From Pseudomonas orientalis (GTDB lineage Bacteria > Pseudomonadota > Gammaproteobacteria > Pseudomonadales > Pseudomonadaceae), in NCBI RefSeq assembly GCF_002934065.1, contig NZ_CP018049.1, positions 4,028,501 to 4,092,500 on the forward strand: a stretch of DNA of 64,000 nt. The letters are read 5' to 3'. How positions within the stretch are numbered: position 1 is the first letter of the stretch; every line of letters starts with the position of its first letter. A program made the position numbers and the translations under genes. The notes under the pieces are model-generated. The model saw only the letters and a program-made list of their open reading frames with translations. It searched no databases and had not been told where the DNA came from. This document shows positions 7,790 to 15,273 of the stretch, one piece after another.

Positions 7790-7807
7790 AAAACCCGGGG
7801 CGATTCA
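7782..7807 (-). repeat. IS right inverted repeat
   Basis: Reads GTGTCTAGA...GGGGCGATTCA on the plus strand, the inverse of 6577-6602. Its outer end also supplies the TGA stop of the minus-strand small ORF. Confidence 0.88.
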
Positions 7808-8035
7808 CTCAACACTTGCTCCCGGTGCGGTAACGATGGGAGAACCGTCGTTGTGGGTGACATTAGGAGCTGCCGAATGCTTAGCCCGCTCGAGTTTTAA
7901 GCCGACTCCATTAGGCTTAACATCAATCTGCAGCCCGCGATTTTGCACCAGTGCTGCTGTGACCGATAATGCGACCACAACGACCAGCGTGATAATCAAA
8001 AAATTCTCATACGGCGGCTTCTCACGCTGCCACAC
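7805..8035 (-). CDS. Small single-pass membrane protein, C-terminus cut by the IS
   Basis: 76-residue ORF with a clear transmembrane helix (NFLIITLVVVVALSVTAALV, residues about 11-30), then a polar tail with DVKPNGVGLKLE. The GTG start at 8035 has no good SD beside it; an aggagg lies about 30 nt upstream, so the true start or a frameshift is uncertain. The stop TGA is formed exactly by the outer three bases of the IS right end, so the native C-terminus has probably been lost. I do not recognise the family. Hydrophobicity and composition suggest a real gene rather than a shadow. Confidence 0.5.
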   Translation of the reverse strand: MWQREKPPYENFLIITLVVVVALSVTAALVQNRGLQIDVKPNGVGLKLERAKHSAAPNVTHNDGSPIVTAPGASVE

Positions 8036-8727
8036 GCTCTCTGCGAAAAATCATCCAACTTTAACCTCCTGTTAATTGATGAGCTCCGCATCCGTAATGC
8101 AACTGCACACAACCGGCATTATCAAATTGCTTAAGAAGCTTATGAGAGTACCTGAGCTCACTCTCTTTTGTTGTTGAATCTTTATCTTTGAGCTAGCAAG
8201 CCTACGGCCAAAACTGCGAGGTGCCTGCGCTAAAAGTTAATGAATTGCCATTGGTAGGTATAAAACTATCGAATTCATGCTCGCTAGCGGGCTAGAAGCG
8301 AGAGCGTCAGCGCTCCGTCAAATGAACCCAAGCATTTGTCATATCAGCGACTCGCTAGTCTCGAGTATGCGTCGAAGGAACGCCTCACCACGACAATGGG
8401 GCAATACCCTGCAAGGACAAAAACATCCGCAGCCAGGAAGTAGCAACGGCTTCTATTGGCTGATTGCTGCTCTCGCAGGACGTGTATCACCACATAACCA
8501 ATGTCGGACCGTCTGGTGTAACGCTATCTCCGCTCAATATGTTCAGCCCATCCGCTCGTCATGATTCGGGATCAAGACTTTGCGAATTCCACTTGCCATC
8601 ACGTTTCTGATTCACCTATGCTGATGGGGTCTCGAAAAGGGCCGCTGGCATGGCTTGATACGTGTGATCTCGAGACAGGAACCCAGGAACATCAGCAGTA
8701 AAGCTCTACCCCCAGTACCAGTAGGTA
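8036..8727. other. Intergenic stretch, no supported gene
   Basis: About 690 bp of mixed composition between the small membrane ORF and the 692-residue gene. Short ORFs here (for example 8277-8564) have no SD and no protein-like character. I see no RNA gene, convincing promoter or repeat. Confidence 0.5.
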
Positions 8728-10806
8728 ATGTCACACCGAGAAGTTTCGGTTTTGCGCACCGACCGGGTCAGCCAGCAACCACAGAGTCATCGCGCTACCG
8801 TATGCATGGACATTTCGTCTGTGCAACCTTCAAAGGCACATGTGATGAACCGAATTCCTTTTCAGAAACACGACCGTTCGAAATTCAAAGATATCGCTAA
8901 GAGCCTATTTCGTGGGCTAGGCAGCATCGACCCAAAAAAACCTTTCCGCGATCGTGATTTGGAAGCCAAAACACAAAATCCTGATAGCTTACGCGAGCTG
9001 TTCGCCAAGTGTCTTGACTACGATGATACGCATGATTTAACGACCTGCGCCGGGAAATATCCTTTCCCTCCCCCGGGCACAATCACCCGCGCGGACATTC
9101 AACTTTCTGTTGCTCTTGGCTTCAGTAAACTGACCAAAGTCTCTCTTCTTGAAGCGTGGGAACGAGCAGGCAGAGCGGGCCTGCATAGGTTGTCCATTGA
9201 TGAGTCAAGCGTTGAGCATCAGCGGGGAAAGCAGCTCGAAGCTCGTCTTGGTCAAGTAACTGACGCTCCTGAGCCGCCAGCAAGTACCAATGTCCGTTGG
9301 CATACCGAACAACAGCGGTTCTTCAACAACGGGGCGCCTAGCTTCGAGCTGGCTGTTCAACCTAGCGGCCATGCGTTCCATTGGCCCAGTTTCATTAACC
9401 TGTACAACGCCATTCGCGATTCGAAGCTTCATCGGTCCATTGTCGATCCGAACGAACAGTTTCCTGTAGGTAGCGACGAAGCCCTGGATAGCTTCTTGTC
9501 CAAGCAACTCATTCCCCAATCGTGGATACCGTTAGAGGTATACGTCAAAAGCGGCCTCGAGATTCTCGATCACGAGGTAATCTGGATCTTTGTGGAGTCA
9601 GGCGAATGCATAGGTCGTGCTATTCGGCACAAAACACATGGGGGCGTCCTTCCTCGCCTGTACCTGACTGATGCTGAAGTGGCAGAAGGCATTTCCGATG
9701 TCATAACGGGACGCTACATTCAGCGGGGTTCATCAAGGGATATTCCATACATTGCGAATCCCAAGGGGAATACACCAGTGTTCACGCTGAAACCTGGAGC
9801 AAGCCAGCCAGTAGGCGCTATCAATGATCCTCTTAAACAGCCCCAGGTACAGACGTCCGACTTGATGTTGATCCCAAGGTTGCTTGCTTCAGGGCTCGGC
9901 TACCAAAAAGTGGTAGGAGCACCTTCGGTGCAATGGGCTTTGGATGGTGAGCCCGTGCGCAAAAACGCCGACAACCCGAGCAGTCTTGAAACTACGTATT
10001 ACGACACCACTCGCTGGCTGTCCGAAAACGATATGCCCGAGTTGTTCCCAGACTATCGCGCGGATCCTAATGCAGGCCGCAAGGATTTTTTCGCCGATTT
10101 TCGGGAAGCGCCAAATCGGGTTTTCCTCCCGCCTAAGTCAATCGACTTTCAAAAACGGGCATTCAGCATACTGGACCGTAAAAAAAAGGCTGCCGAATCG
10201 CTGCTGCAGAATGCAGGGAAATCGGGTGAGTTCTTAGCTGCGTGCAAGGCTGAATTGTCTTCGGTCGAAATGGAGAAGCTTGGCGGAGTTTTATTAGAGG
10301 CCTCTGGCAACTCCGCGCTAATCCAGAATGCGGATAATGTGGCAGCTCTTATAGCTCAACGCTTTCCAGAGCTGTCGTACTACGGTCCGCTCGCCATTTC
10401 TGGTGCGATTTTTACTCACAGCCTTGGTGAGGCATTTGATGACATCTACCTGGACACACTTCAGCTTTCCGACATTCTGGCAGGTTTGGTCATGCTGCAC
10501 GCTGGCTACCAGACCCCAGCGCCCTTCCCATTCTTCCCCCGCCTCCCTTTTACGGTGGCTGTTTCGGAATGGCTTTCAGGCGTCACGGACCTTAATGACA
10601 TCCACCAGGTAGCGACACGGTTGAAGGGGTTCGTTGAAGCGCTGCAAACCCAAAAAGAACGGATCAACAATATCCAGGCTGCGTTGGAACGCGACAAGAG
10701 TCTCCGTCGCAAAGCCCTTGATCATGGTTACGCATATGTAGGGCAAGTCATGCCAAGAGCAAAACCTCGGAGCGTTACGCAAATGCTCGGGGCCCTTGAT
10801 CACTGA
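8728..10806 (+). CDS. Unrecognised 692-residue protein
   Basis: Long open frame with steady codon use, so a real gene, but I recognise no family. The start is uncertain: ATG 8728 gives 692 residues, while ATG 8845 (MNRIPFQKHDRSKF) has a better ribosome site (aaaggca) and gives 653. The protein is soluble, without signal peptide or membrane helices. It has a conserved-looking early block (CAGKYPFPPPGTITRADIQ) and a long alpha-helical C-terminal part (from about residue 590: LKGFVEALQTQKERINN, LERDKSLRRKALDHGYAYV). It lies inside the island between an IS and ICE remnants and ends at its own terminator. It may be ICE cargo. Confidence 0.8.
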   Translation: MSHREVSVLRTDRVSQQPQSHRATVCMDISSVQPSKAHVMNRIPFQKHDRSKFKDIAKSLFRGLGSIDPKKPFRDRDLEAKTQNPDSLRELFAKCLDYDDTHDLTTCAGKYPFPPPGTITRADIQLSVALGFSKLTKVSLLEAWERAGRAGLHRLSIDESSVEHQRGKQLEARLGQVTDAPEPPASTNVRWHTEQQRFFNNGAPSFELAVQPSGHAFHWPSFINLYNAIRDSKLHRSIVDPNEQFPVGSDEALDSFLSKQLIPQSWIPLEVYVKSGLEILDHEVIWIFVESGECIGRAIRHKTHGGVLPRLYLTDAEVAEGISDVITGRYIQRGSSRDIPYIANPKGNTPVFTLKPGASQPVGAINDPLKQPQVQTSDLMLIPRLLASGLGYQKVVGAPSVQWALDGEPVRKNADNPSSLETTYYDTTRWLSENDMPELFPDYRADPNAGRKDFFADFREAPNRVFLPPKSIDFQKRAFSILDRKKKAAESLLQNAGKSGEFLAACKAELSSVEMEKLGGVLLEASGNSALIQNADNVAALIAQRFPELSYYGPLAISGAIFTHSLGEAFDDIYLDTLQLSDILAGLVMLHAGYQTPAPFPFFPRLPFTVAVSEWLSGVTDLNDIHQVATRLKGFVEALQTQKERINNIQAALERDKSLRRKALDHGYAYVGQVMPRAKPRSVTQMLGALDH

Positions 10807-10818
10807 TAGATAAAGCCA

Positions 10819-10860
10819 GAGAAGCTCGATTAGTGGCCATAGTCGGGCTTCTCCGGTTTT
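10819..10860 (+). terminator. Rho-independent terminator after the 692-residue gene
   Basis: GAGAAGC (10819-10825) pairs with GCTTCTC (10847-10853) across a loop that can itself fold, followed by cggttttt. It lies 13 bp after the stop at 10806. Confidence 0.7.
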
Positions 10861-11094
10861 TCAGAAGGAAACGAAAACGGTCTTTTGACCATCCTCATCA
10901 GTGCGCCCTGTACTGATTACCTGCTTTCCTCCAATTGCCGCACCACAAACGACCAGCAAACAAGACGCTCCGGCTTGTTCCAGCCATACGCCAACCGCTT
11001 CACGAAAGACTCCCAGACCAAACCAGTTTCCGTACTGGCAAGGGAAACCCCATGCGAGACACTCAGAAAAATCTTCTGCGCCTGGATAGCCTCA

Positions 11095-11423
11095 ATGCCC
11101 TCATCCTACCCATCTCTCGGTACGGTTGTGCTTCTAGCGTGCTTTTCGGCGCCTATAGCGCTGGCAGCGCCGGCGAGCGAAGAACATCAACTGCTCACCC
11201 TCATCCTTCGTCAGCTTGATGCAGTAGATCGTCTATCGTCGCCAGCACGAATACGGTCATCGATATCCAAGCCCGATACACCTTTGACTACGCTCGCCTA
11301 TCAGCAGACCTCGATCTGATCCGGCAGGGCATCAGCGGCTACCTCACGCCTTCACGCGCTCAACCTCGACATCCACCCGAATTAACTGGGCATTACACGC
11401 GGTCGGGCCAACGTCAGCCATGA
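11095..11423 (+). pseudogene. Frameshifted ICE gene, RAQPRD family
   Basis: Small exported protein family of integrative conjugative elements. From ATG 11095 the frame gives a signal peptide (MPSSYPSLGTVVLLACFSAP..ALA) and EEHQLLTLILRQLDAVDRLSS. The reading then must shift near 11232-11240 into the next frame, which continues RYTFDYARLSADLDLIRQG and contains the family signature TPSRAQPRHPPELTG, ending TGA 11421-11423. That stop overlaps the ATG of the next gene, as usual in these elements. A single-base indel therefore inactivates the gene. The RAQPRD assignment rests on the signature motif and on gene order. Confidence 0.82.
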
Positions 11424-11659
11424 GCATGAGCCCACAACAGCTCACAGCGTTCCAGGCCATGGGCGGCTTCACGCCGCAGCAGAGCACAACCTTCTTCATC
11501 GGCTTGGTACTCGCCAGTGCGTTGGTGTTTGCCGCCTGGGCGCTCGGCAGCGGCTACAGAGGCTGGGCCAGCGGCCAGATCTCACAGGCCAAGTTCGTCG
11601 GCATAACCATGAAAGTAACCCTCATCTACATCCTACTCACGTTCCTGTTGCTGCACTGA
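11420..11659 (+). CDS. ICE membrane protein, TIGR03758/DUF3262-like
   Basis: 79-residue protein with two hydrophobic helices (TTFFIGLVLASALVFAAWAL and KVTLIYILLTFLLL), matching the small membrane subunit that follows the RAQPRD gene in ICE type IV secretion modules. The start ATG overlaps the upstream stop (ATGA). It is intact, but its neighbours are broken, so it has probably lost its role in conjugation. The family name is from memory of gene order and motif. Confidence 0.78.
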   Translation: MSMSPQQLTAFQAMGGFTPQQSTTFFIGLVLASALVFAAWALGSGYRGWASGQISQAKFVGITMKVTLIYILLTFLLLH

Positions 11660-11698
11660 CGCAGCCTCAATATTCAACCATCGCCATTGGAGGCAACC

Positions 11699-11773
11699 AT
11701 GCATGCTCGCTCACTGTTCAAAAACCTCACTCACCGCCTTTCGCTCTATGCCCTCAAGGGAGGTTGCTGGTAA
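11699..11773 (+). pseudogene. 5' fragment of an ICE gene, TIGR03745-like
   Basis: After a good SD (ggaggcaacc), ATG 11699 begins MHARSLFKNLTHRLSLYAL and then runs into unrelated sequence and a stop (KGGCW). By position it should be the next small T4SS membrane gene of the ICE, of the TIGR03745 type. Only the first 19 or so codons remain; a deletion junction lies near 11756. Confidence 0.55.
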
Positions 11774-12131
11774 GCAGGTACACCAGCCAGATTTGGTGGT
11801 GCAAGTTGAGCAACCCCGACTTCGTTTGTCCGAGGCCGAGCACCAGCAGCGAATCGCTTCTAATACGCTCTCACCGATCTCAGGTGCTACTGCCCGCCCA
11901 CAAGCGATCAAAGCACAGTTGGCTCAAGCCACAGGCGAAACGGTCCCAACCTTCCAAGAGTCTTGCCTTCGGTCTATACCCATTCAGGCTGGCGGTGTGC
12001 ATCCGGTCGCTGACCTCTGGTACATCGAACGGGCTGCTGAATCACCAGAGGGGTTGCGTCAGGCCGTCTACGAGCTAGTGCAGGACATTGCTCGCGAGGT
12101 GGCGTTACCGCTGGAACATATTGTTGAAAGC
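11774..12131 (+). pseudogene. Unassigned ICE-derived gene fragment
   Basis: An open stretch in one frame (about 11760-12155) reads as protein, with blocks IPIQAGGVHPVADLWYIERA and SPEGLRQAVYELVQDIAREV, but has no start with an SD of its own. It is bounded on the left by the truncated TIGR03745-like start and on the right by the STY4528-like remnant. The composition looks like the C-terminal half of an ICE partition or replication gene. I cannot name it with confidence. Confidence 0.4.
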
Positions 12132-12133
12132 GA

Positions 12134-12872
12134 TTGGGGTACCTGGAATTGGTGAACGAAGGGCTTGGGCATGCCAACAAATGCATTCGCGATGTTGCCG
12201 CTCATGTCATTCAAGAACTTTCCGCCGATCCATACCTGCGTGAAAACGCTTTGCCCTCACACTTGGAGCGGTTGCAGCAGCGTATAGAGCAACAGAGCTG
12301 GGCCAAGTCTTCGACGGTTGTGCGGGGCTCAAGTGAATCCGAACTCAGTAAAAACGATTCCGAACTCAGTCAAACTGACTCAGTTCGGAATCACGTTCAC
12401 CTGCGTTCGGATTCCGAACTCATCCAGAACTAGTACGAATACAAAGGTTTGTAAAAACACAGTACCGCGGGCACGCGAGGGAATCCGCTTGCCAGAGCCA
12501 TTCCTCCAGCTTGCAGCTGAACAACGGCGAAACGCGATGGTAGCGCTTAGCACAATGGATTTTGAGTTGCAGCAGCAGGTGTTGGATCAGTGGTCGGCGC
12601 GTTGTGCCAACACAGAGATTCGAAATCCGGGAGGCTATCTGTTCGGCATGATTCAAAAAGCGCAGCGTGGGGAATTCAATCAGCCCGTTGAGCGTGGTAG
12701 CGGTATGCCTTCGGGCGATTCATGTGGTCGGCCCAGAACCTCAAAACAAGGGACTATCCAGTCCCTTGAGCTCACCGCTAGATGTGAAAAACCGAGTGCT
12801 GAAAGCCTTATGACGGGCCGTGAAGGCGTCAAAGCAATCTTGGATTTGCTGAAGCCAGGCGTGAACCCTTAG
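12134..12872 (+). pseudogene. Broken STY4528-family ICE replication gene
   Basis: Two overlapping frames together give the C-terminal half of this ICE protein family. Frame A (12134-12433) has YLELVNEGLGHANKCIRDVA and LPSHLERLQQRIEQQSW. Frame B, entered near 12428, has VPRAREGIRLPEPFLQLAAE and then QWSARCANTEIRNPGGYLFG and MIQKAQRGEFN. These blocks match my memory of the STY4528 pathogenicity-island replication proteins. A one-base shift at about 12428-12433 separates the frames, and the N-terminal half is missing. It runs on the opposite strand to parA and dnaB, so the element is rearranged as well as deleted. Confidence 0.7.
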
Positions 12873-13012
12873 CCCGTAGAAAGTGATTCCAGTGGAATCA
12901 GGTCTCATGAATTTGGTGTGTAAGCGGTTCTTAAGGGGCAAAACACCGGCTCTGTAATTCTGTTTCCTGGCTGACGGGCTTGATGCTCCTCTTAACATTG
13001 CTCGCGTGACAT

Positions 13013-13135
13013 CTACATGCAGGAGCAATCCATGTCCGCGATGAGATCCCAAGCAGAATTATCGAGCATAAGCCCACCGATAACGCCTTGTTCGGCCTCT
13101 ATCGAGTGAGGTGGAACCAAATCAAGCAGACTCAT
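13013..13135 (-). pseudogene. N-terminal fragment of dnaB-like replicative helicase
   Basis: Reading leftward from ATG 13135, the frame gives MSLLDLVPPHSIEAEQGVIG and GLMLDNSAWDLIAD, the typical start of DnaB helicases. It then passes into unrelated residues and a stop at 13013. The ATG overlaps the parA stop (ATGA), so parA-dnaB was a coupled pair, as in many ICEs. Only about 34 codons are left. The break near 13030 joins sequence carrying its own SD and ATG on the other strand (caggagcaatccATG), which marks the deletion or inversion junction. Confidence 0.75.
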
Positions 13136-14019
13136 ACTGCCTCTCTCCCCGAGACAACCCTTTTCGAGAGCAACGACAAGATCTGACTAAGGCGCTCCTC
13201 GTTCAGCGCATCAAACTTCGCCCGCCACTCGGGAAACAGCTCTATTGAAAGGTCTTTAATGACCTTGAACGCCGTTGGAGAGCGGCGGTGAGTCGGAAGC
13301 CGATACTCCAGACGATGTGCTGGAATTCCTTCAGTCGCAGCACGGCGAAAGCTCACCGCTGCAGGGATTGTGGTATGAAGCATTCGCACTTTGGGGTGAT
13401 CAGAAAAGGTCTCGGCTAGCGTGTGGTAAATCAGATTTGCGTCATTAGTAGCATCAAGCTTATTGATCACGATATTGAGCAAGGGTGTCGTAGCGCCCAG
13501 CGCTGCCAGAGGCTCCACATCTCTATAAAGCTGGAGCATTCCGCGCTGAAACTCCCTCGCAGTCAGCATATCGGGAGTGATAGGAGAAATAGCCATCTGA
13601 GCGCCTAGCAACGCCATTTCAAGGACAATGGAGCGTGCACCCTGGGTGTCTACAAGGATCAAATCGAAATCTTGAGCGAACGCCGGTATTAGATTCTTGA
13701 GGCGAAAGCGCCCATCAGCAGCATGAAGCAACAAACTTCCAAGCTGATTTAACGGATCATTCGAATGGATCAATGAGAGATTAGGGATGCAGGTCTTGGA
13801 AATGACCTGATCGGCACGCGTCTCGTTATTGGCGATCAGTTGGTAGGTCCCGCCCGGCGCCTCATGGGTTAGCGTATAGAACGAGGACAGTGACGGTTGG
13901 GTATCGAGATCGATGAGTAAGGTCCGAAGACCCGCGTCGGCGCAGAACGCGCCTAGATTGGCGCCAACCGTGGTTTTCCCCGGCCCGCCTTTGGTTGAAA
14001 CGACTGCAGCGACTTTCAT
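13132..14019 (-). CDS. parA: ParA/Soj-type partition ATPase of the ICE
   Basis: 295-residue ParA-family ATPase that stabilises the excised element in ICEs. The deviant Walker A is VSTKGGPGKTTVGANLG (residues 8-24), Walker A' is LLIDLDTQPS, and Walker B is FDLILVDTQGA. It is the gene nearest the tRNA-Asn, the usual place for parA at an ICE attachment end. It ends in an ATGA overlap with the truncated dnaB. It seems intact, although most of the element is gone. ParB was not identified. Confidence 0.9.
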   Translation of the reverse strand: MKVAAVVSTKGGPGKTTVGANLGAFCADAGLRTLLIDLDTQPSLSSFYTLTHEAPGGTYQLIANNETRADQVISKTCIPNLSLIHSNDPLNQLGSLLLHAADGRFRLKNLIPAFAQDFDLILVDTQGARSIVLEMALLGAQMAISPITPDMLTAREFQRGMLQLYRDVEPLAALGATTPLLNIVINKLDATNDANLIYHTLAETFSDHPKVRMLHTTIPAAVSFRRAATEGIPAHRLEYRLPTHRRSPTAFKVIKDLSIELFPEWRAKFDALNEERLSQILSLLSKRVVSGREAV

Positions 14020-14106
14020 TAGCCTTACCTCTGAATCGAAGGATTAGAGATGGCGTCATGGGAAGCGCGCTAAGCGTTTGGTTTGCTGGGTCAAATCCCA
14101 CGCAAA

Positions 14107-14134
14107 AAAAAGCCTGTATTTCTACAGGCTTTTC
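14107..14134 (-). terminator. Terminator downstream of tRNA-Asn
   Basis: On the minus strand AGCCTGTA and TACAGGCT form an 8-bp stem with a GAAA loop followed by eight Ts. It starts 7 bp after the tRNA 3' end. Confidence 0.88.
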
Positions 14135-14140
14135 TCTATC

Positions 14141-14216
14141 TGGCTCCACGACCTGGACTCGAACCAGGGACCCAATGATTAACAGTCATTTGCTCTACCA
14201 ACTGAGCTATCGCGGA
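14141..14216 (-). tRNA. tRNA-Asn (GTT anticodon)
   Basis: A 76-nt cloverleaf on the minus strand. The acceptor TCCGCGA pairs with TCGTGGA, followed by GCCA (CCA encoded). The D-arm is AGCTCAGTTGGTAGAGC, the anticodon loop is CTGTTAA with GTT, and the T-arm is GGTTCGAGTCC. The 3' end faces the ICE remnants, and parA starts 121 bp away. This suggests that the element integrated at this tRNA. Confidence 0.96.
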
Positions 14217-14270
14217 ATGCGCCGTATGTTACTGATTAAAAAGAAGAAGTCAAGCCTCCTCTAACATTTT

Positions 14271-15173
14271 TCACGACTGCAAAGGCTGACCGGTCGAAGC
14301 CGCCTGCTCCCTGGCCAGTTCCAGCCACGCCCTGGCTGCCGGTGGCAAGTGGGCGCTGGAGCGCCAGGCCAGGGCGATGTGCCAGTCGGTGTGGGGTTCG
14401 TCCAGGGGGATCAGGGCAATGCCGGCGTGCTGGTGTTTGTGCGCCAGCATCCGCGGCAGGAACGCCACGCCCAGACCGGCGGCGACCAGGTCGACGATAA
14501 AGTCGATCTGCCCACTGCGGGCCGTCACCTTTGGCACGACGCCCTTGCGTTCGCAGGCGGCGAGGATTTTCGCGTTGAGGGCGAAACCGGCTTCGAACAG
14601 GATGAACGCAGAGTCCGCCAGGTCAGTGAAGTCGATGCGTTCGCGGCGTGCCAATGGATGGTTGACGGGCAGCACGGCGATCAGCGGTTCGTTGCGCACC
14701 GGCTGGTAGTCGAAACACTCATCCACCGGTAGCAGCAATGCCGCCAGGTCGACCTCCCCCGCCTCCAGGCATTCGCGCAGTTTTTTGCTGCCGTACTCGG
14801 TGAGTTCGATGTCGATGTCGGGGTAACGCGTGCGGTAGGTGGCAAACATTGCGGCAAACAGTACGCCGCAACCCACCGGCGGCAGGCCGATGCGCAGCAC
14901 GCCGCGCTTGAGGCCGCGCAGGTCGTTGATCTCGGCAATCAGGTCGGTGCGTTCAGCCAGCATCACCAAGGCGCGACGGTAGGCAATTTCGCCAGCGGCG
15001 GTGAGTTCGTTCCGGTGGCCGAGACGATTAAGCAACGGGGTGCCCAGTTCCTCCTCCAGCGTCTTGACCGCTTTGCTGACCGTGGACTGGGTCAGGGACA
15101 CCACGTCAGCCGCCTGGGAAAACCCGCCCTGGCGCACCACTTCAACAAACGCCCGCAGGGTTCGCAGATTCAT
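14271..15173 (-). CDS. LysR-family transcriptional regulator
   Basis: 300-residue LTTR. The N-terminal winged helix-turn-helix is visible: MNLRTLRAFVEVVRQGGFSQ, then AADVVSLTQSTVSKAVKTLE and EELGTPLLNR. The rest is the two-lobed periplasmic-binding-like effector domain (LRIGLPPVGCG and onward). It is divergent from lldD with a 100-bp shared promoter region containing a dyad, so it probably regulates lldD in response to lactate or a related hydroxy acid, as well as itself. Note that the classical lld regulator in E. coli and P. aeruginosa is GntR-type, so this pairing differs. Confidence 0.92.
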   Translation of the reverse strand: MNLRTLRAFVEVVRQGGFSQAADVVSLTQSTVSKAVKTLEEELGTPLLNRLGHRNELTAAGEIAYRRALVMLAERTDLIAEINDLRGLKRGVLRIGLPPVGCGVLFAAMFATYRTRYPDIDIELTEYGSKKLRECLEAGEVDLAALLLPVDECFDYQPVRNEPLIAVLPVNHPLARRERIDFTDLADSAFILFEAGFALNAKILAACERKGVVPKVTARSGQIDFIVDLVAAGLGVAFLPRMLAHKHQHAGIALIPLDEPHTDWHIALAWRSSAHLPPAARAWLELAREQAASTGQPLQS

Positions 15174-15202
15174 CAGTATTCCCTTTGCGACTCGATTGCA
15201 GC

Positions 15203-15221
15203 GATAAAAGTTGTTTTTATC
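15203..15221. promoter_or_regulatory. Candidate LysR operator between the divergent genes
   Basis: GATAAAA (15203-15209) and TTTTATC (15215-15221) form a perfect 7-bp dyad with a 5-nt spacer, 29 bp from the regulator start and 52 bp from lldD. It has the symmetric, AT-rich form expected of LTTR sites. Binding is inferred. Confidence 0.55.
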
Positions 15222-15273
15222 ATGCCAGAATTTTGCTTATCGTTGAGCGCTTCGCCGAGTGGAGCCCCTGTAC

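Larger units (their letters stand above)
6577..7807 (+). mobile_element. IS3-family insertion sequence, complete
   Basis: 1231-bp element with 26-bp terminal inverted repeats (22 of 26 matching; both begin TGAATCGCCCC), two overlapping ORFs in the orfA/orfB arrangement of the IS3 family, and an A AAA AAG slippery site. Both ORFs look intact, so the element may be active. The bases flanking the repeats are GTG on the left and CTC on the right, so no 3-bp target duplication is visible. That suggests recombination or deletion after insertion. The exact IS name would need an ISfinder comparison. Confidence 0.92.

Noticed and set aside
6574..7810. 3-bp target-site duplication around the IS
   Set aside because: The flanks are GTG and CTC. 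Extending the repeat by one base does not create a duplication.
8277..8564. 95-residue ORF in the gap before the 692-residue gene
   Set aside because: No SD, no protein-like pattern, and it lies in a compositionally mixed intergenic stretch.
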